Assembly (NCBI RefSeq): GCF_042242105.1
Contig: NC_092014.1
Location: 2,284,874-2,348,873 of the forward strand
Source: Pempheris klunzingeri
Lineage: Eukaryota > Chordata > Actinopteri > Acropomatiformes > Pempheridae
Length of the DNA stretch: 64,000 nt
Reading direction: 5' to 3'
Shown: in pieces, positions 1 through 28,770 of the stretch
How the letters are laid out: every line of letters begins with the position of its first letter
Position numbering within the stretch: the first letter of the stretch is position 1
Position numbers and translations under genes: made by a program
Notes under the pieces: model-generated
Told to the model about the DNA's origin: nothing
The model's database searches: none
The model's input: only the letters and a program-made list of their open reading frames with translations

Positions 1-3000
1 CGTCCTTCAGAGCCGACGGTGAGTCCTCACTGTGACGGAGACGGCGTGGAATCGGACCCCGAACGCATCGTGGTAATCTCCCCTTCTGGTGTCGTTACAG
101 GATTTAATTTCTCCTCGTCTGGCAGGGAGGACGTGGATGTCCGGACTCTTGGAAACGGTGAGACTCGCTGTTTGTATTTTTTTATTTTGCAGATGATCTT
201 GTCTCCCAAACTGGGAAAGAATGAAGAGTCTTTGTTTTCTGTGTTGGTTTAATCGGCAGGTCGGCCGTTTGCGATGGAGCTGCTGAATCCTCACAAATCC
301 AGATTGAACAAAGTGGAGATGAAGCAGCTGCAGGAGGTTATTAACACCATCATTCATTCACATGAAACCCTTCTCTCAGCTTCCATCCACACGTTTTTAA
401 TGCACATTTTATTTTACAAATTATATATATCATATTAATATTAATATATTGTGACATAATATTAATTATGTATATAAAAATAAGTCTTTACGCTCTGCAG
501 AGGTGGAAAAGTTGGTGTTTCTATAAAAAGAAAACAGATTGAGAGGATAAATTCTGACCTACGTGATGAAGAGCTGGACACATTAGCTCTGCCTGGAGCG
601 AAGACGAGGCCGTAACCTTCCTCACTGTAAACACATCAAACCTACAGCAGTGTCACTTTTGACTGAAGCTCTTCTTAACAGTCACGAAAAACCTGGGAAA
701 GTCATCAAAAGCTCGTTTTACCGTCCTGAAATGAGTCTGTGGACGACCTTCATAACAGCCAGTTCATTTTCTGAAGCTGTTGACGAATCCGTTTCTTTAG
801 AGTCACTGTGTCACACAACATGGAAACTATTGACATCAACCATGAACTTCACTTTCAAAACTTTATAAAAAAACAGTAGAAGCACTAAAAATCACTGAAG
901 TCACTGAACCTAACCTTAAACCGACTGCTTGTCTTGATAAATCTCCTCCTAACATTGACGTAGCTGCAGTGGATGGAAGAGAAGAGAAGATTTGCATTTT
1001 CTTTTCACAGATTTTTCTGAAAATTCGGTTGAACTTTGTGCCACTGACTCACGTAGAGGAAGCAAAACGTCTCAACAACTACGGCCACAAGTTTAGACCT
1101 GATTGTGGTATTTCAGGAGAAGATTGCGATTCATCCTCTGGGAACTATGATCAGATTTTGAGACATGTGGACGAAGCTGATGTCGGCCACAGCTCCACTA
1201 ACCTCTGCTCCCTGTTTGTGTTTTGTTTTCAGACCATCAACGAGTCATCAGACAAAATCCGGGTGAGAGACCTGCAGATAGTAACCAGGTGAGAGAGCTT
1301 TTCTGTTTGTGCTGATTTTGGCGCCGCCTTTGGACAAAAGTGGCGTTTACCGAAATAAAGTATAGTAAAGATCCAGCTAACGTTAGCTCCATTCAGCTCA
1401 TCATGAAAACAAACCACGGAAGCTGTCGGCTGTGAGCTCAAGATCATAACCACACAGTAAAAATGGGATAAATGTACCTTTTAAAATCTGAAAACATGCA
1501 TTTTATATTCTGATATTTAGAGGTTTCTTTGCTGGAGATCACATGAAACCTTTCTGCCACATTATCTCTCTCATCCTGTGCAGGCTGCTCCTCGCTGCTG
1601 GCGTCTTGGCGCCACCAATGCTAACAGTTTAGCTCGCTAGTGAGCAGGTAGCATGACGTTAAAGCAGGAAGTGTGAGGCTGTTGGGAATGTCAACGTTTT
1701 CCTCAGTCATAAAAAAGAAAAACCAAAATCAGAATATATTAACTCACCGTCCACTGAATAACTAACGTCCGCCTTCTGTCAGCAGCACATTAGAAGCTGT
1801 AAACACAAGAGAGCGCCGTTATTATGAGCACGACCACATTTGAAGTCACCAGTGAGTTCGGCAAAAGAGAACAAATGATCTTTGAGATCAGGAGGTTATC
1901 GTGTATTTAACTCCACGGTGCAGCACTTCAATCCACCGCAACCACAAAATATAACTGGAAAATATATATAACTCTTCCTGCTGCCTAACTTTAAGCACTA
2001 AATTCTTTTGGGTGTTTTCGCCGATCTTCTCGCTTTTAAGCAGCGTTAAATTGAGGCGGTTTCAAAAGGCACCTGCTCTGTTGAAGCAGTTGAAGCAGTG
2101 GATGAAGCTGTGCTGTGTTCTCCTGCAGAGAGGCCATGAGCCGGATGAAGGAGGGCGAGGAGGAGAAAACCAAGTCGTACACGGCGCTCGTCTGGACCCA
2201 GAAGCCCATTCAGAGAGAAGACATCGCCTTCATCGACGACATCAAGGTCACACACACACACACACACACACACACCTGCACACACCAGTAATAAAGTTAA
2301 TATGGCAGCAAGACTGAGGTTAGGAACTTTAAAAACAGAGATCCTGTCACCGTATGTAAATGAAACTGCTGTTCATCCCGTCAGGATCTGACTCTGGACC
2401 AGAAGACTCCTCTGAGGGTTCTGCACCGGCGGGCGCTGGCCGTCCGTCAGCGAGTCGTCCACACGATGACCACCCGCTTCCTGGACTCCCATCACTTCCA
2501 CCTGGGGCTGAAGACGCAGGCCGGGACGTATCCTCCCACCGTGGAAACACAATTCAGTCATTACGTCATCCAAATACCGTTTTTATACTTCTTAAAGGCA
2601 AATACCACACTTTTTTATCCACAATTTTAGTTACTTTGCAGATTAATATTAATGAATCAAAACACACTCAACAAATAAAATTAATAAATTAATTGAGCCA
2701 GGGGATGAATTCACAAACTACCCTGCAGTGTACAAAGTGATTAAAATGAGCTTCTGCAGCATCACACAGATAGACAGCATAGATAATATGTGTGCAGGAT
2801 GTTCCAATAATAGAATATGTGTTATTCTCTATTAAACTTTACTTTTAAGTAAAAGATTTTAGTCCTTTTTAGCTAAAAAAAAAAAAAAAAAAGCTAATGT
2901 AGCATGCTAACATGATTACATTTCTATCAACGTGCTAATGTGAAATTTTAGCAATTAGCTTTAAGTTACAGCTAATTTATGCTAACATGTAAAGTTTGAA

Positions 3001-4223
3001 TAAAACTTATTATGAACAGATTGTTTTATAGTCTTTGAGTTTAGCTTGAGGTTGATAGGTTAGCATGTTAATGTTTAGCATCAACCTGTGATGCTAACAT
3101 TACATGCTAACACACATGCTAGCATCACCAGAATTTAAGAATCTAAAAGTTTTCTATAATTTTTTTTTGCAAACGTTAAAATGTAAAATCTGTTTTTAGC
3201 ACATAAGCCTCAAAGGGAGTTATTCTGTACTTGTAGTCGTCTTATTTCAGCCTGCAGCTGATTTATTGAACCGTTGTTTGCTCCTGAACTTGAGCCGACA
3301 GTTACATCAAAGAGTTCGTCCACGGAGACTTTGGTCGCACCAAACCCAACCTGTGTGTGCTGCTGAAGACGGATACGGACATCCTGGAGCTGGACGTGGA
3401 GGTGGGATGAAGAAACCAATCTATTTCTACATATTGTGAGAATTTTGTTCCTGTAGATCGACTCAGCCGGCAACTGCACCTGATCACAGTAGGTCCACTA
3501 AAGGAGCTTGTTTGATCCACTGACAGGCTCAGAGTGTTATTCTAAGTGTGTGACAGCATCATGGAAAGGATCCCTACAGAGAGAGACCTGGAAGATCCTT
3601 TTGGTTTAACCACAAACAGCCGTTATATCGCTCTCTGCACACCCACCAGACTACATTCACTAAAACAGGGATTTTAGAGAACAGGACACAGGAGCTGCTG
3701 CTCTGCTGCTGCCTCAGTCCGTTGATTTGTTTGTGTTGTATAAATACTGCGTTGAATCCGAACTAATAATTTAAATCACCAAACTCACACAACTCCAACA
3801 AACTAACTGATCAAGGCAGCGGTAGACGAGCAATTTCTGTATTATGTGAGGTAAAATCCCTGTTTTAGTGAATGTAGTCTGGTGTGTGTGCTGTTTGTGG
3901 TTAAACCAAAAGGATCTTCCAGGTCTCTCTCTGTAGGGATCCTTTCCATGATGCTGTCACACACTTAGAATAACACTCTGAGCCTGTCAGTGGATCAAAC
4001 AAGCTCTTTTAGTGGACCTACTGTGATCAGGATCACGTTGCAGCCTGTTTGGTGGCTGCCGGCTGAGTTGATCTACTGGACCAGTTCCAATAAGTTTTTG
4101 TACCAGTAGTAGTTTTGTGTTTAAAAATGCTCAGCAGCTTCTGTTGACCCCAAGATGTTGAGCGTCTGTTACTTCCTCCCTCAGTCTGTGGATGTGGACT
4201 GGCCTCCGCCCATACCAGAGTGA
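1..4223 (+). CDS. pus10: tRNA/miRNA pseudouridine synthase Pus10, C-terminal part (eight exons)
   Basis: Spliced coding sequence for the last 201 residues of Pus10, which isomerises uridine to pseudouridine in tRNA; the vertebrate protein is also reported in microRNA processing. Exons read as 1-18, 101-157, 260-336, 1233-1288, 2129-2246, 2385-2527, 3302-3401 and 4185-4223; all have AG/GT borders and phases that join without a stop. The exon at 101-157 carries GREDVDVRTLGNG, the pseudouridine-synthase motif holding the catalytic Asp, continuing into GRPFAMELLNPHK. Later exons read MKEGEEEKTKSYTALVWTQK, TPLRVLHRRALAVRQRVVH, YIKEFVHGDFGRTKPNL and end DVDWPPPIPE-stop. These match the vertebrate Pus10 C-terminal catalytic domain almost residue by residue. 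The N-terminal THUMP-containing half lies off the left edge. Two odd points: a CA array starts at the donor of the fifth exon, and a foldback element sits in the last intron. Confidence 0.95.
1625..1710. repeat. Dispersed repeat shared with 7372-7460
   Basis: The segment AGCTCGCTAG..GTGAGGCTGTTGGGAAT.TCAACGTTT.CCTCAG occurs here in a pus10 intron and again at about 7372-7460 in the akt3 3' UTR, in the same orientation. Family not identified. Confidence 0.55.
2249..2275. repeat. CA microsatellite at the pus10 exon donor
   Basis: The intron following the exon 2129-2246 starts GTCACACACA and stays CA for about 27 bp. The array begins within the splice donor itself. Confidence 0.9.
2880..3140. 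repeat. GCTAACATGCTA-type degenerate repeat in pus10 intron
   Basis: Many copies of GCTAAC, ATGCTAA and TAGCATG are scattered over this stretch, a simple repeat common in teleost introns. A similar shorter patch is at 4628-4670. Confidence 0.5.
3416..4125. mobile_element. Foldback MITE-like element, copy A (pus10 last intron)
   Basis: Two arms of roughly 200 bp are inverted copies of each other (about 3480-3680 and 3845-4045) around a loop of about 165 bp. Arm hallmarks are GGAAAGGATCCCTACAGAG, CTGGAAGATCCTTTTGGTTT and CAGCCGTTATATCGCTCTCT. Outer ends resemble the TACATATTTTGGTGTCTAAA end seen in other copies. There is no coding capacity, so it looks non-autonomous. No target-site duplication could be assigned with confidence. 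Confidence 0.75.
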
Positions 4224-5060
4224 ACGCTGCCTCACCTGACGGCCGCCGGCCTCGTCCTGCATCGGAGAGGCCACGGGTTCAACCTCGGCGACGCGGAACG
4301 GGCTTTGATTGGGAGCGCTGCACCAAAACATGGACCAGCAGCTGCAGAAGCTGGTTCGAGCTGAAGAGGAAACCACGGACGCTGGTCTGTTCGGACTTTG
4401 GTTCAGGATTTGCTTTTTTTTTTGTTTTGTTTTTCTTCCTCCAAGTCATGAGAGCAGTTTGTCCTCAGGGTGGCGCTACAGGAAAGGTCTTTAATCACAA
4501 AAGGATTTAGCCTTATGTACAGGGAACATCTCAGCTCATCAGGCTGAGCTGTTTCCAGGCTGTATCTTCAGAGGTGTTTTTGTTATCTCAGTGCCGTCAG
4601 CTTCAAAATGATAGAATACAGCCGCACGCTAACATGCTATGCTAACATGCTATGCTAACATGCTAACAGAAGCATGCTACTGTTGCGTGGCGATGACGCG
4701 ACTTCTCAAGTTTCTTTATCCACATGCAACAACAAACCAAACGACGAAGCAGAAGGGACGTTCGCCGTCATCCGCTGAAGCTCGGCCTCAAGTTTCAAGT
4801 GTCTGCAAAGTGTTTTTCACAGCAAAATAAACGTGGAAATCAGCAACGTGTAGAAAAGAAATGTGATTTGTCGTAATGAGCAGAAATGTGACGAATGTCT
4901 GCACAGGTTTTTTATTACTTCTCTTGATTTTTGATTTCTATTAAGATGCTGCCTGGTACAGACTATTTTATTTCTAAGTTCCTGTAAAGCTGGTTGGTTC
5001 AGATCTAATTTTCTTCATTTAAAAACCCAGTTTGGTGAGAATAAACCTCGTCATGCTCCC
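4224..5060 (+). other. pus10: pus10 3' UTR with candidate poly(A) signals
   Basis: Non-coding sequence after the pus10 stop codon. AATAAA hexamers on the plus strand at 4826-4831 and 5040-5045 are the plausible cleavage signals. A short run of the common teleost GCTAACATGCTA simple repeat lies at about 4628-4670. Which hexamer is used cannot be told from sequence. Confidence 0.5.
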
Positions 5061-5269
5061 CAGAACAAGTACTCTTTGGCCTTCTATTGATTAAAGTCCC
5101 TTTTATATGCTTTGAAAAATGGCCAGCTCTGATGTGAAGCACATTCAGGTTGTGTCACACAAACAGCAGTGACCTTGTTTTTTTCTTTAATTAAATCAAC
5201 ACTTGAGATAAACCTTGAAGCAACTTTTCACTCTCCACCCAAAAGAAGAAAAGAGTCACGACAGCAGAA

Positions 5270-8200
5270 ACCCTGAAATGTATTTCTTTTAATTTAATTC
5301 AAAATAAATACTACCACGGCAATGCAAGTCCACTACTGGGTTCTTGCCCTAATGTTTTGGTAAGAAAACAAACAAGCAAACGATCCAAAAAAAAAAAAAA
5401 AAAAGAAAAGAAAGAAAAAGAAAAGAATAAGACTCTTCAGTTAATGCATCCATCATCATCATCATCATCATTAATCATCATCATCATCATCTTTCAGCGA
5501 CTTTCAAGAGGTGCCTCTTTTAACGACATACAAGGTAACACTGCCTAGAATGACAAACATAAATAAAACAAATACTATGGTACAAAAAGGAGGCGGGGGA
5601 GCAAGGGATGATGGGATTGGAACGACCTGATGAAACCAGCACTGCAGAAAAAAAAGAAGAAGAAGAAGAAGAAGAAGAGGAGGTCAGCCATGGTCCCATG
5701 TTTTCTTTTTAAGGAGGGTGACGGGGACAGAAAGGACAGTGCAGACTCCACCGTTAGTCGTGTCCTCACAGAAAATCAGTCGTTTTTTGGGAACCACGGC
5801 GACCGCAGGAAGGCGGGGACAGGGTTTGTCTCCATGGTAACATCCTTCGTGGACGACAACGACGACGTCGAGTCGATGTAACAGACCCAAAAAAAAAAAA
5901 AATCAAAGGAAGGGTCCAATCTTTGACACTGTCTTTATTTTGTTTTCCTTCTTTGAATTTTTTTTTCTTAAATGCGGTTTTTGAGTTGGGTTTTTTTTTT
6001 CTCATCTGCACGTTTGGAGTAAAGTCAGAAAAAAAAAAAAAAGTTTATGTCTCGTCTGTCAAGACGCCACGAAAAGAGAAGAAGAAACAACCAAAAACAA
6101 AAAAAAAGGCATTGCATATTTACATCAAGGAGTTTTGGGGCGACTCGACTTTTTTCTGGCAGTCCTCACAGTCTTCATACATGAGTGTCTCACGGCTCAG
6201 TTTTCTCGTGATCTGTGACATGATTAGTGATTTATTGATACCCTCCGATCAGATTTAAAAACATGTATGTGTGAATATAAGTTCTCTCACAATACTGACA
6301 GGATAGACGGGGGCAGCGCCCCTGCATCTGGAGCTGGAAGCCTCGTTTCTCTTTGTGTCCGTGTGATAAATTAAAATGTTTTCACTCTGATTTATCGTCT
6401 AAAAACAGTCTCTGTGTATCTGTGTGTGTGTGTTTGTGTGAATGAAACCCTCTCGTATGCTCTCAGGGTTCCCTCACAGCTCATCCAAACCACACTCTGT
6501 TTGTTTAACTCGCTGTTCGATATGTTTCAGTCACTTATCGCTTCACTTTTACACATCAGACGTCAGAAAAACCACAATTTCCTGAACTCTTTAGCAAATG
6601 AAAACCCAAATTCTTCCTCTGGACTTTTCCAGATGTGTTCAGGAACCCTGAAGAGCGTGAGCTGAGTAAGTCGGCGGTTTTCTCCAGAAACATTAAGTTT
6701 GAGCAAAAAGGAATCTTTTCTTGATTCAGTCCAAACTGAGTCCGTTTGTCGGGATCAATCAAAGGTTGTTTCAGTTCTAGTATTGTGGACAGTCAGATCA
6801 CTAGAGGGCGAATTTGTTTGTGCGAATACGTTGTTACATTATTTTGTATGTGTGGCGGGTAAATCCAAGCTGGATGGACCCCTGACAGGGAGGGTAGTCT
6901 GGTCTGGACCAAAACCGACCTTAAACGAACCAGAATCCAACATACAAAATGTGGTAAAACTGTGCAACAGGACCCCCAGTGAGTAAAAACACGTGAGACT
7001 GAGCAACACCGAGGCCCCCGGTCGGATCTCGGACACCAGGAATAAAGTGGGAAACCAGACTCCTGCTCCTCACGTACACCATGTGCTCAAAGCTCACAGG
7101 CAACATGGACGCCCAGAGACTCCTCGCTGTCGGCATCACGGATGTATGACACATATGATATGATATAAGAACAGGAAGCCGATAATAGCAACGAAGAATC
7201 TCCTTCACCACAAAAATCACCGCTCTGAAAGAGACGCCTGTAAAACCGCTGCCTCCTGCTGTGAACTCACTCTTTGTACTGTGTGTTTTTAAGGGTTTGA
7301 CCCTCCTTCAGTCCTTCAGTGCGGCTGAACACTACTGCACTCACAAAGCCTGGAGCCCAACCACGAGCAGCTAATTCAGCTAGCTAGCTAGCGAGCGGGT
7401 GGCGTAGCGCTGAAGCAGCAAATGTGAGGCTGTTGGGAATATCAACGTTTCCCTCAGATGTAAGATCGCAGAGAAAAACATAAACTCACTTCAGTTTTTA
7501 ACACCTGAAGGAGCTGAAGAGGTCTAAGATACAACTTGTCAACTCCTCTTGGAATAATAATCTCTATGTGATATGCTGTTTCCACTAGAGTGTTAAAACC
7601 TCTCCCCCTCATCAAAAACCCAGAATCTAGAAGCACAACTTGAGCTGTTGGCGTTTCCTCCCTTACACACAGTGTGTGTTTCTGAAGTCGAATACTGGAC
7701 CCGGATTGGCTTCCAACTACTTGTGATGTCACAAATCATCACTGTAGCCCCGCCCCTTAAATCCTCCTGGTGTCAAACTGAAGCTCCAGCGAGTGGAAGG
7801 TGACTTTAACTTAGCGTAGACGTTACCTCCCCATAAGAGATCGATCAGGTCCGATCTTTGGGAGAACGAGGGCTCGATCTAAGCTCAGTCAGTAAATAAC
7901 ATCCTACAGACTTATCAATACAACCGGATGTTTTAGTGTCTGCCTTCATCAGAGCACGAGGTCGGGGTTTATTTAACTGGGATTCTTTCAGCTGTTAGCA
8001 ACATGGGCTTCTTCCTGCCTCAGCATTTAATAACACAACGTGCCGACTTATTGATACAGCCAGATGTTTTAGTCAGACGATCATCTTCTTCTGGTGGCCT
8101 TTCTGAAGTGAGCCGTGGGGAGAGCGTCCATGTTTTGTCACAATGAGGAGCTGATAAGCGGCACAATAACAACACAAGGAAACATTACGGGAGGGGGGGG

Positions 8201-9959
8201 GAGATGAGAAGCTGCTTCAGAGGACTGTCTCCCTTTGCTTTCAGTCTTGCTGCTAAGCTAAACTAAGCTAAGCTAAGCTAAGCTAATCACCTCGAGGCTC
8301 CAGCACTGTACAGACAGGAGAGTGGTATCAACTTTGTCACCCAAAATGTCGAACTACTCCTTTAACAGCAGCTAAAACACCTAAAAAAAACAGTTTTCAG
8401 TAGGAAGACCAGCAGCTACAGGAGCACACGGAGACTCACAGCCCCCCCCGTCAGATCTCAGGGTCCTGAACCGCTCATTTAGTTCACAGTCAAACTTTCG
8501 CCGCCTCTCTGGTGGATTAAAGTCTCACTGGACGTCTCGTACAAACTGAAAAGTGACCGAAGCACCGAATAAGATGTAGTTTCTGGAGAAATCTGCCGAC
8601 CTCACAGCTGTTTCCTGTTTATATATCTATATATCTATATAAATATATCTGTGTGTGTGTGTGTGTGTGTGTGTTATGACAGCATAACGTTGACCCCCCC
8701 ATGTCCCACATACGTACAGTACATACATACATTACATACATACATTAAGCCTCATTTCCCTGTGTAAACACCCATTCCACTAGTCCTACAGCTACGATGA
8801 GGAAACAGAAGAGCGGAGGTGAAGAGGAGGAGGAGGAGGAGGAGGAGGAGGAAGAGGAGGAGGAGGAGGAAGAGGAGGAGGAGGAGGAGGAGCGGTGAGA
8901 AAGCAGAGAAAGGCCTCGTTCCCCTGCCGGCTGTGGAAAGCTGGAGCGGTTAGCTGAGTTTGAACGCGGTTGTGCTCTGTGGCGCCTGAGTGAACTGTGC
9001 AGTTTCTGGCAGTTTAGTGTTTCCTGTTTCAAAATAAAAGAAGAACTTAAGAAGTAAAGCGCGAGAGAAGAAGAAGAAAAAAAAAAAAAAAAAAAAATCA
9101 CGTGGGGTTGAAAAAATACGAGCAAAGAAGTAACACTGCAACGATGAAAGGAATGATACAGACTCGTCCATTCGCATGTTCTGTCTTTCTTTTGATTTTT
9201 TTTGTGGTGTTTTTCTGTTTTTCGTTGACCTGTAGACGGTGATTTTCGTTGCCATGGGATCGGGGAATGTGCACTGCCATGGCGAACGCATGACAAAGAT
9301 TTTTTTTTTTTGTCTTTTCTTGTACTTTTTGTCGTTTTTTTTTTTTATGTTGTTTTCGTTTTTGTGTTTGTTTGTTTTTTTGAGTGAACCACGAGCCATG
9401 CACTTATTCTCAACTAAGAATGACCCCTCACATCCCCCCCCCCCCCCCCCCCCCTCCCCCTTGAAACCCGCCCGCCCTCACCCGAAAAAACACACCCTGT
9501 CGGTATGATACGAAACATCTGCACACGTAAGGCAACATTTTTGGTTTTTTGTTCCCTAAAACGGCTCTTCCAAACCAAGTGCAAAAAGTCAAAAGAAGAA
9601 GAAAAAGGGCAGAAACAACAAACGAACAGAAAAAAATAGATGAACGCAACCCGGGTCGACAACTTAATACTGACGGAGAGAAAAAATAAATAACAAAAAC
9701 ATTGCCTTCTGCAGTAAATAGCGCTGAAAATGTAGGAGACTTATTTTTTAGTGTGGGGAGACCGGCTGGAGTCTATCCCACTGTGCAAAAACCTCTTTTA
9801 AAGTCCCTAAAAAGACTTCTCCCCGTCTGTGAGGAGGCAGAGAAGGAGAAAAAGAGGGGAGACTGGTATTTTTTTTTTTTTTTTTTTTCCTAAAATGGCT
9901 ACGTGTTTTCCTCAAAATGGCCACGAATGGGGACGATACTGGCTGCTGGGCTGGAGCGC
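5270..9959 (-). other. akt3: Probable long akt3 3' UTR
   Basis: This 4.7-kb stretch follows the akt3 stop codon on the minus strand. It contains no exon that I can support on either strand. Minus-strand poly(A) candidates are AATAAA at 5934-5939 and an ATTAAA form near 5287. A very long 3' UTR is known for vertebrate AKT3; its extent here is inferred. It carries many homopurine or homopolymer tracts: a GAG array at 8821-8895, an A run at about 9078-9098 and a C run of about 21 at 9434-9454. It also carries a TG array at 8651-8673. The ORFs in this region are translations of those tracts. Confidence 0.5.
7372..7460. repeat. Dispersed repeat shared with 1625-1710
   Basis: Second copy of the GTGAGGCTGTTGGGAAT repeat, preceded by a short CTAGCTAGCTAGCTAG palindrome. 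Confidence 0.55.
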
Positions 9960-25996
<16,037 letters not shown>

Positions 25997-26229
25997 GGTG
26001 GCTTCTCCTGGTCACCAGTCCTCCCAGTTCTCCCAGTGTGGTGACGGTGAAGGGACAGCAGCTGGGGTTTGGTGTGTGTGTGTGTGTGGGGGGGGGTTAG
26101 CGGGACAGTTTGTTCGGCTGAAGCTCAGTCAGCCTTCAGCCTGACCGCCGCTTGACCTCCGACCTCCAACCTCCCGCTCTCGCCTGACCTCAGATCTGTT
26201 AACTTGCTCGCCGCCGGGCCGTATGAGTC

Positions 26230-27450
26230 GGCAGTGTCTCTCTATCTTTCTCTCTCTCTTTCCCACAATCACTTCCTCTTTCCTCCTCTCGCCCCGCCGC
26301 CCCGACCTCACTTTCCTTTGCTGTCTTCTGTCTCTCTCCTCTCCTGGTCGTCCTCACCTGTTTTTAATCTTTGTTTTTTTCTCCCCTCTTTCTCGCCCTC
26401 CCTGTTTCTCGCTCTCTGTTTCAGTTTTCCTCACTCCCTCGTTTTCTTAAATAACTTCTTCTTCTTCTTCTTCTTCTGTGTTCAGGCACTCCAGCGGTGA
26501 GTCAGCCTGGAAGGAAACAGAGGCAGAGAAAGGAGAGAAGGGAGAAAAAAAGAAAAACGAACAGAGCAGGTCAGTGGATAGTTTCCTTCGCACAGCAGGC
26601 CGCCACTTATTGTTTAGAGCCTTAACACACTTCCTGCCTCCTTACCTCCTCCTTCCTTTCCTGCTCACACTTTCTCCTTCTCCTCCCTTGATCCCTCCTT
26701 CATTGGCTCTTTCCCTTTTTCTATTTCCTCGTCTCCTCACATCGTCTCCTTCTTCCCAACTTTTTTTTTTACCTCCTCTTCTCCATCCTTCCTTCCTTTG
26801 TTCCCTCCCTTCCTCATTCACTCTTGCATCCTGCTTTTCCTTCCTTCTCTCATCAGTCCATCACCAAACTCCATCCTTCCTTCTTTACCTCCTTCCCTGA
26901 GCCCTACTTTCCTTCCTTTCCCTTCACCCCGCTCCTCGTTTTCCAAACCTCCTCACATCGCGCACACCCTCATATCTTCTCTTCTTCATCCTCCTTTCCT
27001 TCCTTTGTTCCCTCCCTCTCTTCCTAACTCGATCCCTTCAGTAACTACTTTTACCTTTTTGGGGTATCTCCTCCATCCCTCCATCTTTCTTTCCCCATTT
27101 CCACACATCAGTCACACCTCCTCCTCCTCCTCCTCCTCCTGCCCTTCCTTTGTTCCCTCCCTTCCTTACTCCTTACCTTTCTTTCTCCTTTCTTTTTTCC
27201 TTGTTTCTCACCTTCCTTAGCTGGCTCCCTTTCTCCTCCCCCCACAGAATACCGCTACCTCCCTCCCACACCTCCATCTAGCCTCCTCACATCATCTTCT
27301 CCTTCTCTCATCAGTCCTTCCCCAACTACCTCTCCCCCAAATTTTTAAACTTCCCTTTCTTCTTCCCTTTCCTTCCTCCCTTCTTTCACCAGCCTCTCTC
27401 CCTCCCTTTCTCACTAACTCCTCCTCTCCCTCCATCGGTCCTCTGACTTC
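26230..27450. repeat. 1.2-kb polypyrimidine (CT-rich) tract
   Basis: The plus strand is dominated by CCTTCCTT, CTCCTC and TTCTCC blocks for about 1.2 kb, with few purines. In the akt3 transcript it would be purine-rich. Six frames read as Ser/Pro/Leu/Phe low complexity, so no gene is called. Confidence 0.85.
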
Positions 27451-28229
27451 TTTTTAAAATCGATAAATCATTTCACAAGTCGACATTTGCTGCTTTTCCT
27501 TTTCATACATTCAGTAAATTAAATATCTTTGGGACTTGGACTGTTAATCAGGCACTTTTCACTTTCTGACGTTTCAAAAACTAAAAACAAGAAAGAAAAT
27601 AACCGTCCAGCCAATATGTTTAGTGTGTTTCACCAAATCTGTCATTTTCTCTTGCGTGAATGAAAACAAACGTAAAACTTGCCTGAGCATTCCTGAGCTC
27701 TGTAGGACAGTTTCATCATTTGTGTGATCGCTTTTGTACAACAGGCTCCTGATCAGCAGTCCAGATACATTAAATTAGAAATGGGTCTGATTAATCCTTC
27801 CCCCCTTCCTCCCTCACCTGCTGTCACACCTTCCTCCTCCCCTTGCCCTCACCCCTCTCCCATTCCTTCACTCACAAACTTTCTCTAAACCTTCTCTTCA
27901 CGCCTGCTTCTAATTTATTCATCAGTCTCTCTCAGTCTACCTGTCTGAGTGTAAACTGACGACCCAGCGCAGACCGAAGGGCGAGCAGCCGAAAGACGCT
28001 GACAACGTCTGAACCCCAAACACACTTCTGTTTTACAGCGGCAGCATTTCTTATGTGTTTGTCCACAAAGTACAGTTCTCATAAAAGACTATTAACATCA
28101 CATCTTGCTGCTTGATATAAAGCTTCTTCATGCCCAGAGACTGCCAGGTCGGCAGGAATGTGAGGTACATACCAAAAACTACAAATATGCTGTTCAACAT
28201 TTGTCTGCATCTAGAAAGAAATATAAATT

Positions 28230-28770
28230 AATCTTTGTTTTAAAGGATCACAAGTACAAATTAGTCGAGTATATCGCCTAAAATGGCTGCAACGTAATCC
28301 TGATAAAAGTAAGTCCACTAAAAGTGCTTTTTTTACCACTGAAAGGGTCAAATTATTATTCTAAGTGTGTGACAGCATCATGGAAAGGATCCCTACAGAC
28401 AGAGACCTGGAAGATCCTTTAGGTTTAACCACAAACTGCCGCTATATCGCTCTCTGCACACACACCAGACTACATTCACAAAATCAGTAATTTAACCTCA
28501 CAGAACACAGGAGTGGCTGGTCGACTGCAGCCTCTAGTGTGTGTTACACAAATATTTTATTAGATGCGAACTATCCCTTTAAAAACACCAAAGTCACACA
28601 ATAGCACAAACATTCAAACCGATCAAGTCAACAGTAGACCAGCAACTCCCCTGTTCTGCTGGGCAAAATTACTGTTTTTGTGAATGGAGTCTGGTGGCTT
28701 TACAGGCATGTCTTTGTTGCTTTGTCGCAACTTCCAAAACATAAGTTCCCCAACCCTTCACATGTGGGGT
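28230..28770. mobile_element. Foldback MITE-like element, copy G (akt3 5' intron)
   Basis: Diverged left arm (AGTCGAGTATATCGCC, GGAAAGGATCCCTACAGAC). The central section is nearly identical to copy E (CCGATCAAGTCAACAGTAGA), ending with CACATGTGGGGTTG as in E. Outer ends are poorly preserved. Confidence 0.6.

Noticed and set aside
8745..9399. Ser-rich and Lys-rich frames in the akt3 3' UTR
   Set aside because: They translate GAG/CTC arrays and A/T runs, without conserved domains or plausible exons.
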